NCBI GenBank assembly: GCA_007127655.1
Contig: SKYX01000127.1
Location: forward strand, 1-10,414
Direction of reading: 5' to 3'
DNA from: Desulfonatronum sp.
Lineage (GTDB): Bacteria; Desulfobacterota; Desulfovibrionia; Desulfovibrionales; Desulfonatronaceae
Length of the DNA: 10,414 bases
The translations under genes were made by a program, and so were the position numbers. A model generated the notes under the pieces. It worked only from the letters and a program-made list of their open reading frames with translations, was not told the origin of the DNA and searched no databases. Each line of letters begins with the position of its first letter. Within the stretch, counting starts at the first letter, position 1. Shown one piece after another: positions 5,923-10,414 of the stretch.

Positions 5923-6183
5923 ATGCTCATTTGGCACGATTCCGCCTGGAAAGAGTATATGTATTGGCAATCGCAGGATAAAAAGACACTCAAACGGATA
6001 AATCTGCTTCTCAAGGAAATTGCGCGTGATCCTTATGAAGGGACAGGCAAGCCGGAGGCATTGAAAGGCAATCTTTCCGGATTCTGGAGCCGCCGGATAG
6101 ATGAGAAAAATCGTCTTGTTTACCGAATTGTTGGTGAAGATTGCCAAATTGCGCAATGCCGTGGTCATTACGGAGAAGAGTAA
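5923..6183 (+). CDS. yoeB: YoeB-family mRNA interferase toxin
   Basis: Toxin of 86 residues with the RelE fold. YoeB signatures are clear: LIWHDSAWKEYMYWQ at the N-terminus, KINLLL-like helix (KRINLLLKEIARDPYEGTGK), KPEALKGNLSGFWSRRID, NRLVYRI, and the C-terminal CRGHY. The catalytic residues of E. coli YoeB (E46, R65, H83, Y84) correspond to E45, R64, H82 and Y83 here, so the protein should be active as a ribosome-dependent mRNA-cleaving toxin (inference from the family). Three residues, GEE, extend beyond the usual end. The start ATG is one base after the antitoxin stop, with GAGG inside the antitoxin's last codons as the ribosome site, typical of coupled toxin-antitoxin pairs. Confidence 0.92.
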   Translation: MLIWHDSAWKEYMYWQSQDKKTLKRINLLLKEIARDPYEGTGKPEALKGNLSGFWSRRIDEKNRLVYRIVGEDCQIAQCRGHYGEE

Positions 6184-6246
6184 GCATTGCTTCGCCCCAC
6201 GCTTTCCCCGTCTCCGTGATCGCAAGGCCTCAAGACGGTTCACGGC

Positions 6247-6328
6247 TTACGACAACCAGCCCGCACCAACTGCCAGCCCAAGAACCATCAGCAGTGCCCC
6301 GGCGGCGGCAAGAGTCGATTTTTTTCAT
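6247..6328 (-). pseudogene. Possible small membrane-peptide gene with a shifted A-tract
   Basis: On the minus strand an ATG (6328-6326) is followed by seven A residues. Read with six A residues, it would give a 26-residue peptide: MKKSTL, then the hydrophobic stretch LAAAGALLMVLGLAVGAGW, then LS and TAA (6249-6247). As written, the frame is shifted and the hydrophobic stretch is not translated. It begins 19 bases after the stop of the gene ending at 6348 and could be the last member of that unit. There is no good ribosome site. It may be a real small transmembrane or signal-anchor peptide disabled, or phase-varied, at the A-tract, or a coincidence. Confidence 0.3.
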
Positions 6329-6347
6329 ACGAGATGTCGTTCAGACG

Positions 6348-6959
6348 TCAATGTACATCGCTGGTCCGGGCGGGACCGGCGTCGAACTCGATGATGCGCG
6401 GGAAGCGCTCTCCCTCTCCCGGCCTGGCCTGATGATATAACGGGCTGTCTTGGCTCAGCCGCCCACCCATGTTGTAGGTGAATTCAGTCACCGCGTCGTG
6501 CCGCAGCCAGTAGCCGGTACGCACAGGACCATTGCTGTCGTAGGCGGAATGGAAGTGCACGTACTGCTCTTGCGGCTTTGGCCGCTGTTCGCGCCAGGCA
6601 GCTGGCGCCTCGTCAAAAAAAACAGGCGTGATCCGCTGTTTGCCCTGCGGGATCGCTCCGAGGCCAGGCAGCGTGGCCAATACCGACTCTCCGTGAAAGA
6701 GCACGGCATCTTCAGGCAGCTGATCGGTATAGAAACTCCTCTCGTTCAGACAGAGAAAGTCCAGGCGGGTCATGTCGGCGCCAGTTTGCGGCTTGAAATA
6801 ATAGCCGACAAAAGGACCGAAGGAGAGCCGCTGCCCCTGGTGCGACAGTTCCAGCCGGGAATAGTAGCCGCGCGGCACCTTCGATTCACTTGCCTGACTT
6901 TGCGCAACACCGCTGACCGCGACAAGCAGAAAAGCAATCGTCATCAGTATTCTAGCCAT
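6348..6959 (-). CDS. Exported protein of unknown function, third gene of the sulfur-transporter unit
   Basis: I do not recognise this protein of 203 residues. The start at 6959 gives a clear signal peptide: MAR, then the hydrophobic ILMTIAFLLVAVSGVA, then QSQASES, with cleavage likely after an Ala around residue 20-23. A start nine codons earlier (6986) would put a polar segment before it. The ATG overlaps the end of the upstream transporter gene by 8 bases, so the two are coupled. The mature part is rich in aromatic and charged residues (GYYSRLELSHQGQRLSFGPF, FVGYYF, YVHFHSAYDSNG, GYWLRHDAV), with one Cys and no repeats, suggesting a beta-rich periplasmic protein. Partnership with a YeeE/YedE pair suggests a role in sulfur-compound handling outside the cytoplasm (inference only). 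Confidence 0.75.
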   Translation of the reverse strand: MARILMTIAFLLVAVSGVAQSQASESKVPRGYYSRLELSHQGQRLSFGPFVGYYFKPQTGADMTRLDFLCLNERSFYTDQLPEDAVLFHGESVLATLPGLGAIPQGKQRITPVFFDEAPAAWREQRPKPQEQYVHFHSAYDSNGPVRTGYWLRHDAVTEFTYNMGGRLSQDSPLYHQARPGEGERFPRIIEFDAGPARTSDVH

Positions 6960-7488
6960 TTTGTACACTCCAGAACCGACCAACAAGCAGGACCCCCACG
7001 CCGAACAGGATGATCAAGAATCCAAGGGCCGCTCCGGGATGGCCAAACCAATCCACAAGCGTCAACTGCCCCAGACTGGTCGGCGTGTACAGCATGGGGA
7101 TCAGCGACTCGTGCAGATGTGCAAAAACAACGGTCCCGGCCAGGCCGCCGAGCAGGGTGAAGACGGCATCCATCCGGCCCTCTCCAACGGCTGCCCAGCA
7201 TGTGCCGGGGCAATAGCCGGAGCATCCCCAGCCGATGCCGAAGATCACTCCGCCCAGTCCGGTGGCGACCAGACTTGTCGGCAAGACACGGGTCGTTCCG
7301 CCTCCCGAGGCTTCAAGGGCGAACAGGCCTAAGGCCGAAAAAATCACCACAAGCAGCATGAATTGAGGAATATACGGCTCTCTCATCAGATGCGCCAAAG
7401 CCATCTTGTGCGGATTGGTCGCGCCTATTCTCTGGATGACAAAGCCAAAGGCCGTGCCGGCAAAAAGTCCCAACCAGATATCAGTCAT
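6952..7488 (-). CDS. YeeE/YedE-family sulfur-compound transporter, second half-protein
   Basis: Membrane protein of 178 residues with about five hydrophobic segments: IWLGLFAGTAFGFVIQ, FMLLVVIFSALGLFALEA, a re-entrant region around LVATGLGGVIFGIGWG, FTLLGGLAGTVVFAHL, and ALGFLIILFGVGVLLVG. The hallmark is GWGCSGYCPGTC, with C89, C93 and C97; in YeeE/YedE (TsuA-like) transporters conserved cysteines in such motifs pass thiosulfate or related sulfur species across the membrane. Two-gene versions of about 180 residues each (PmpA/PmpB type) are common. Its ATG (7488) overlaps the partner's stop by 8 bases and is preceded by GGAGGG. The exact substrate (thiosulfate, sulfide or polysulfide) cannot be read from the sequence. 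Confidence 0.88.
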   Translation of the reverse strand: MTDIWLGLFAGTAFGFVIQRIGATNPHKMALAHLMREPYIPQFMLLVVIFSALGLFALEASGGGTTRVLPTSLVATGLGGVIFGIGWGCSGYCPGTCWAAVGEGRMDAVFTLLGGLAGTVVFAHLHESLIPMLYTPTSLGQLTLVDWFGHPGAALGFLIILFGVGVLLVGRFWSVQNG

Positions 7489-8008
7489 GGTGTACCCTCC
7501 TGGGGCTATAGACCCAGCGAGCCGTGAGCATGGCCGTGATAAATATCACGGCTCCGAAGTAGAGTCCGCTGAGGGATAGCTGGGTTGCCCCTGAGAGGAA
7601 CAGGCCCAGGGTGCAGCCGCCGGCCAGCCGCGCGCCGAACAGGATCAGGAATCCACCAAGAAAGGTCGTTGCGTACCGCTTGGCTCGACTGGCCCCGTAG
7701 TGCTGTTCCCAAATTTTCGGCATGTCCTCGATTTTTTGTCGAAACGTTCGACCGGCTATAAAACCACAGATGGCCATGCCGAGCACAAAGGCCATCAGCC
7801 AGGACCCAGGGCCGGGCATCATCCGGTAATGGGCCTTGCCTTCGGCATATTCCGGCGCGACCTGCAGGAAAAAGCCTTTCATGGTGGTCACGAAGCCGCT
7901 TGATGATGCCGGCGGCCCAAACGTGGCAAAGATGAAAACCATAATTCCCGCCAATGCGATGGCACTCGGCAAGACCTGCCAGTATGGGGCGTTATTGTTC
8001 TTGCTCAT
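7481..8008 (-). CDS. YeeE/YedE-family sulfur-compound transporter, first half-protein
   Basis: Membrane protein of 175 residues. Hydrophobic segments are seen at about 13-31 (LPSAIALAGIMVFIFATFG), 68-86 (GSWLMAFVLGMAICGFIAG), 113-140 and 145-165. The family motif is GARLAGGCTLG with C132, plus a second Cys in the preceding helix (AICGF). Together with the next gene it would make one transporter, the two halves corresponding to the N- and C-terminal halves of full-length YeeE/YedE. The loop with QKIEDMPKIWEQHYGASRAK is positively charged and probably cytoplasmic. The ribosome site GGAGGG lies inside the tail of the lost upstream gene (8015-8081), so it was originally translated as a downstream member of a longer operon. 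Its original promoter may be gone. Confidence 0.88.
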   Translation of the reverse strand: MSKNNNAPYWQVLPSAIALAGIMVFIFATFGPPASSSGFVTTMKGFFLQVAPEYAEGKAHYRMMPGPGSWLMAFVLGMAICGFIAGRTFRQKIEDMPKIWEQHYGASRAKRYATTFLGGFLILFGARLAGGCTLGLFLSGATQLSLSGLYFGAVIFITAMLTARWVYSPRRVHHD

Positions 8009-8014
8009 GGCAGC

Positions 8015-8081
8015 CTACCCTCCGCAGGAAATGTAGTCTTTCCCGTTGCCAGACTGGGTCTGCTCGCCAGTGGGCTCCTTG
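8015..8081 (-). pseudogene. C-terminal remnant of a lost gene upstream of the YeeE/YedE genes
   Basis: On the minus strand this reads [21 protein letters not shown] and then TAG (8017-8015), six bases before the transporter ATG, with the transporter's GGAGGG ribosome site inside the last codons. That arrangement is typical of a genuine operon partner. On its 5' side the sequence changes abruptly at 8081/8082 into an opposite-strand copy of a response-regulator gene. The C-terminal Cys-Gly-Gly loosely recalls sulfur-carrier tails such as SoxY (GGCGG), but 21 residues are too few to name a family. Confidence 0.45.
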
Positions 8082-8264
8082 ATTAGTCGCAAGACGGTCG
8101 AAAAGCATCGTTCCAACATCATGAACAAGCTAGAGTTGCATACCGTTGCGGATCTGACCAGGTACGCCCATGATCGTGGTCTGGTGAAAAATGGCGAATC
8201 CAGGAAACAGACCACAATTTCCAACTCTTCCGGTATGCAGGCGCAACAGTCTGCAAGGCTTTGA
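8082..8264 (+). pseudogene. 5'-truncated second copy of a LuxR-type HTH (response-regulator fragment)
   Basis: The stretch 8082-8124 is identical over 43 bases to 657-699 in the response regulator at 114-839; the next roughly 75 bases carry 13 mismatches, mostly synonymous or conservative. The encoded protein starts [17 protein letters not shown] and ends at TGA with a diverged polar tail, matching the C-terminus of the full gene. Receiver and the first HTH helices are missing and there is no start codon with a ribosome site for the fragment. It is the tail of a paralogue, not a recent exact duplicate, and it is joined head-on to the remnant at 8015-8081. Confidence 0.85.
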
Positions 8265-8394
8265 AAACGGGAGTGCGCCTTGCCATGGAGAGAGGAGGTC
8301 AGTGCAAAAAGTCTTTTAGACCAAACCAAATGCCTTGTGGACTTCCGGCAACATATTGTTTTTACTGGCCACTAGCCACTCATCACTGACCACT

Positions 8395-8426
8395 GCTTGG
8401 TGCAAAAAGCACTTTTTGCACCAAGC
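8395..8426. terminator. 15-bp perfect inverted repeat, possible bidirectional terminator or protein-binding palindrome
   Basis: GCTTGGTGCAAAAAG (8395-8409) is the exact reverse complement of CTTTTTGCACCAAGC (8412-8426), separated only by CA. The A5/T5 tracts lie inside the stem, and a 2-base gap is too short for a fully paired RNA loop, so a few inner pairs would open. It lies between a gene fragment on the plus strand and a gene ending on the minus strand. It could also be a binding site for a dimeric regulator or a cruciform. Confidence 0.5.
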
Positions 8427-8447
8427 TCAGAGAGGTTTATGAGGAAG

Positions 8448-8466
8448 GGGGGGCATACAGCCCCCC
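8448..8466 (-). terminator. GC-rich hairpin downstream of the 8483-8834 gene
   Basis: The minus-strand transcript can form a 7-bp stem (GGGGGGC with GCCCCCC) around a 5-base loop, 16 bases after the TGA of the upstream gene. The following bases (CTTCCTCAT) contain only a weak pyrimidine tract, so termination efficiency is uncertain. Confidence 0.45.
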
Positions 8467-8482
8467 ATCCTGCAAAGAAGGG

Positions 8483-8834
8483 TCAGACGTTCTGATCGGG
8501 TTTCCTGATAAAAAGCTCTTCCATGCGGATTGTCATGCAGTTGTGGCGGAGTTGGTCCAGGACGGCGAGGACATCACGTTTCCTGCTTATGGAGCATGTA
8601 CCAGACATCTTCATACAGCCAATCCACGGTCGCCCGTGAATCATAAATGCCAAGAAAATTGTCCGGATAAGTCTTGCGCATCTGGCTGAATTTTTTTGTT
8701 TCCACCCCCATAACCTGATGGTCCGTTTCGCTGAACAGGAAAACAGCTTTGGCTTGACGCGTATTTTGGATTTTTTCAAAGCATGCGGATGCGACGTCAA
8801 TAATGTTAATGGAGGTGACGATTGGTTGTGTCAT
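8483..8834 (-). pseudogene. Unrecognised small cytoplasmic protein, apparently frameshifted near its C-terminus
   Basis: I do not recognise the family. From ATG 8834 the frame encodes 86 residues (TSINIIDVASACFEKIQNTR, AKAVFLFSETDHQVMGVETK, NFLGIYDSRATVDWLYEDVW) and stops with QET at 8574. The +1 frame from about 8582 continues with RDVLAVLDQLRHNCMTIRME and ELFIRKPDQNV to TGA 8483, which looks like genuine coding sequence with a helical start and charged tail. Removing one A from the AAA at about 8577-8579 would join the two into a protein of about 116 residues. The ribosome site is weak (AAAGGG). No membrane segment or signal is visible. The segment DWLYEDV recurs at 1843-1866. Alternatively the 86-residue form is intact and the second frame is an overlapping gene. 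Confidence 0.5.
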
Positions 8835-9067
8835 GGGTCGGCCCTTTGTCTGAGTTGTGATTACGATAGTTCCTCATTGCGAACAGTTTTACAGAAACAG
8901 AACGCCTTCCTCTGATCATTTCAGGTTCAGTAAAGGATAGGAAACGTCATACCATACAGCTCCGCGTTATATCTCATTGAACGTCAGAAGGACGCCCAAC
9001 AACCAATAGGTACATCCAAGAATGTCATTGGACGTACATTTGGTCTGATTCCTCCTTTGACGGCCAC
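8835..9067. other. Intergenic region upstream of the 8834 gene
   Basis: No gene is supported. An imperfect inverted repeat lies at 9010-9037 (GTAC-A-TCCAA, 8-base loop, TTGGA-C-GTAC) about 30 bases beyond the stop of the minus-strand gene that ends at 9068; it could be that gene's terminator. I see no clear promoter for the gene starting at 8834. Confidence 0.4.
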
Positions 9068-9430
9068 TCATGAAATGTTCGGTTCCGACAGACTGCGGGA
9101 TTCAAATTCCTTGCGCCATCCGCGGACCCATTCCGAATCTTCTTCCGCCAATCCTTGATCTTCACCGCGAAGCATTCTTTCTTCGGCATTTCGTTTCTGC
9201 TTGGCCTCAACGGCAAGATGCTGCAGCTTTGCCTGCAAGTCTTCATCCGTCTCCAGGGGAATCGTTTCCTGGGCATAGGCCTCAATGATCAACAGATGTT
9301 TGCGAACGCACATTTCGCTCTCTGTTTCGCAGGGGCAGTCCTGATCCGTAAGGTGGCTTTGCAACAGGAGCATTTCTTTCAGGAGCTGTTCATACTGCCA
9401 CTTCAAAATCGGCGTCATTGTTTCCGTCAT
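9068..9430 (-). CDS. Unrecognised 120-residue cytoplasmic protein with a CxC-x6-C motif
   Basis: I do not recognise it. ATG 9430 has GAGGT about six bases upstream, and codon use and amino-acid mix look genuine. The N-terminal half is helical (MTPILKWQYEQLLKEMLLLQ) followed by DQDCPCETESEMC, with C32, C34 and C41, which might bind a metal or be redox-active. KHLLIIEAYAQETIPLE follows, then a long charged, coiled-coil-like helix (LQAKLQHLAVEAKQKRNAEE) and a tail with WVRGWRKEFE. No signal peptide or membrane segment is seen. It stands alone between non-coding stretches. The CPC-x6-C motif could serve a zinc or iron-sulfur role, but nothing else supports that. Confidence 0.65.
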   Translation of the reverse strand: MTETMTPILKWQYEQLLKEMLLLQSHLTDQDCPCETESEMCVRKHLLIIEAYAQETIPLETDEDLQAKLQHLAVEAKQKRNAEERMLRGEDQGLAEEDSEWVRGWRKEFESRSLSEPNIS

Positions 9431-9772
9431 GGTCTACCTCGTTTTGTTTTTTTGGTTGGAATTCACGCAAAAATACGTTGAACAGTTTGATGAAAAAAAT
9501 GATATCTTGGAATGTTTTCTGGCTATTCTTACCGTAGGAGCAGGCCTTGCGCCTGCCCTGGTTCGGCGCAACTGCATGAAATGCCGGATATTGCTGCTGT
9601 ACCGCATTGCCGCGACCATCCAGGGCGTCCGCGAGGGCCGCCCCTACAGAGGGTCAAACGCGATATGGGAATAACTGCCACACTGTCCAGGATAATTTTT
9701 GTTCGCTTCATTAAAGGTTGCAGCCAAGTCTCGAAACCCTGGATGTGTTGTGCGGGGAACAGCATATACTAA
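9431..9772. other. Intergenic region carrying a REP-like element
   Basis: AT-rich from 9431 to about 9530 (likely the promoter side of the gene at 9430, with no convincing hexamer pair), then the REP-like pair at 9534-9647. From 9648 to 9772 I see nothing recognisable. Open frames across it on both strands are explained by GC-rich repeats and show no family resemblance. Confidence 0.5.
9534..9647. repeat. REP/BIME-like element: two inverted 36-bp units
   Basis: The left unit (9534-9569) starts GTAGGAGCAGGCCTTGC and the reverse complement of the right unit (9612-9647) starts GTAGGGGCGGCCCTCGC; they align without gaps over 36 bases and agree at roughly three quarters of positions. Each unit holds its own hairpin: GCAGGC/GCCTGC in the left, and GGGCG-CC/GG-CGCCC in the right. 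A spacer of 42 bases separates them. GTAGGGGCG-headed REP units in inverted pairs are a known layout for elements mobilised by REP-associated tyrosine transposases (RAYT); no such gene is in this window. Confidence 0.7.
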
Positions 9773-10414
9773 TCACAGAACCCTCCCGACTGGGGCGCTC
9801 AATAACCTCCTGCCGACACCCCAATAAACGGCCCATGGACCGAGAACGAGCTTTTCTTCGCCTTCCAGGAGCGCATTCGGGGAAGCGTAGACCTTCTTCA
9901 CCCGGGAGGTTACGGCTAGATTTTCCGGATGGATCCACAGTGTCTCCGGTCCGAGGTTCGCGGCGAGCGCAAACACCTGGTCGTCGTCCAGAGGCCAGCC
10001 CACGATCAATATGGTCTTGTGCACGACCTTCCAGAAGGGCTTTCCCGGCTGGATCATCGGCAACAGCGGCAGGACGCGCTCCCGGCGTACGTTCAGCAAC
10101 TGGCGGTGCAGTTTCAGCCACTCCGAGTATTTCGGCTTGGCCGGCTCGTCCCATTTCAAAACTGCGCTTCCGGCCGTTTCCGGGTCGTTGGGGTCGGGGA
10201 TGCGTTCTCGTTTGGCTGGGTCGGCGAATTCCGGGAATGCGGCGAATTCGCGCTGTCGCCCCTCACGCACGGCGTCAGCCAGATCTCCCTGAAAATCACA
10301 AAAAAATGGAAAGGGGTGCCGGGTGCCCCATTCTTCGCCCATGAAGAGCATGGGGATCTGTGGCGCGAGAAGAACCACGGCTGCCAGTGCCCTGCGTTTT
10401 TCCGGCGTGGCCAG
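9773..10414 (-). CDS. treZ: Malto-oligosyltrehalose trehalohydrolase (TreZ), C-terminal part, runs off the window
   Basis: The last 213 residues of a GH13-family enzyme that releases trehalose from maltooligosyl-trehalose, step two of the TreY/TreZ route to trehalose, an osmo- and stress-protectant. Family motifs are LLAPQIPMLFMGEEWG, PFPFFCDFQGDLADAVREGR, REFAAFPEFADP, DPNDPETAGSAVLKWDEPAK, LKLHRQLLNVRRERVLPLL, and a final beta domain ending LGPWAVYW, as in the usual PPWSVxW end. Full enzymes have about 600 residues, so the N-terminal two-thirds lie beyond 10414 and the true start is not visible. After WAVYW the frame continues for 15 residues through the dispersed repeat (GVGRRLLSAPVGRVL), which replaces or extends the normal tail. 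The catalytic core lies upstream, so activity may be unaffected (inference). treY and glgX-type partners are not in view. Confidence 0.9.
   Translation of the reverse strand: MATPEKRRALAAVVLLAPQIPMLFMGEEWGTRHPFPFFCDFQGDLADAVREGRQREFAAFPEFADPAKRERIPDPNDPETAGSAVLKWDEPAKPKYSEWLKLHRQLLNVRRERVLPLLPMIQPGKPFWKVVHKTILIVGWPLDDDQVFALAANLGPETLWIHPENLAVTSRVKKVYASPNALLEGEEKLVLGPWAVYWGVGRRLLSAPVGRVL
9788..9831. repeat. Dispersed repeat, copy 2 (overlapping the 3' end of treZ)
   Basis: Aligns with 1871-1913 with one inserted A and one A/C difference. On the minus strand it begins within the codons for the last conserved TreZ residues (GPWAVYW) and supplies the following non-family residues up to near the stop codon. 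Weak similarity to copy 1 continues about nine bases past the lower-coordinate end. Both copies thus lie directly at the end of a damaged or altered gene. Confidence 0.75.

Larger units (their letters stand above)
8265..8482. other. Intergenic region with two strong hairpins
   Basis: No gene is supported. It holds the 15-bp inverted repeat at 8395-8426 and the GC-rich hairpin at 8448-8466. GTGCAAAAAG, part of the long inverted repeat, also occurs at 8302-8311, and a run of CCACT-type repeats lies at 8367-8395. Confidence 0.5.

Noticed and set aside
6450..7013. Plus-strand open frame opposite the exported protein
   Set aside because: The minus strand has a signal peptide, an 8-base overlap with the transporter gene and sensible codon use; the plus frame has none of these.
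9718..10344. Plus-strand open frame of 208 codons opposite treZ
   Set aside because: The minus strand carries several unmistakable TreZ motifs; the plus frame is an Arg/Pro/Ser-rich antisense shadow.

Overview
The window looks like chromosomal accessory DNA from a Gram-negative bacterium, most plausibly a sulfate- or sulfur-metabolising member of the Desulfobacterota (Desulfovibrionales-like). The basis is overall gene style: moderately high GC with strong AAGGAGG-type ribosome sites, a PAS/HisKA_2 kinase, a YeeE/YedE sulfur-transport pair, and kaiC/kaiB without kaiA. This assignment is inference; there is no rRNA or tRNA in the window.

Layout. 114-839 (+) encodes a NarL/FixJ-type response regulator whose receiver has lost the usual acidic pair. 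963-1309 (+) is a DksA/TraR-type zinc-finger gene broken by an in-frame stop and by a frameshift inside the zinc finger. A BON-domain protein follows immediately (1313-1735). 1740-2371 is a scrap yard: a short stretch resembling part of another gene in the window, a 43-bp repeat, and the core of a cyclopropane-fatty-acid synthase gene (1910-2131) truncated at both ends. 2417-5392 (+) is a tight operon: kaiC-like ATPase, kaiB and a PAS sensor histidine kinase, with an ATGA overlap between kaiB and the kinase. 5393-5669 holds hexamer-type inverted repeats. 5670-6183 (+) is a toxin-antitoxin pair of RelB/DinJ-type antitoxin and YoeB-type toxin. 8008-6348 (-) is an overlapping three-gene unit: two YeeE/YedE half-transporters and an unrecognised exported protein. 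Directly upstream of it are the tail of a lost gene and a 5'-truncated second copy of the response-regulator helix-turn-helix, joined in opposite orientation. 8483-8834 (-) is an unrecognised gene with an apparent frameshift, followed by hairpins. 9068-9430 (-) is an unrecognised 120-residue protein. 9534-9647 is a REP-like inverted pair. A second copy of the 43-bp repeat (9788-9831) overlaps the 3' end of treZ (malto-oligosyltrehalose trehalohydrolase, minus strand, running off the window).

How it fits together. The intact core is a KaiC-KaiB-histidine-kinase module, a plausible timing or stress-signalling device with a degenerate second KaiC catalytic motif and a Ser-Ser pair at the phosphosite position. 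Around it lie stress-associated functions (DksA-like, BON, Cfa, trehalose synthesis, toxin-antitoxin), several of them broken. Repeats at or near the break points suggest repeated rearrangement of this region.
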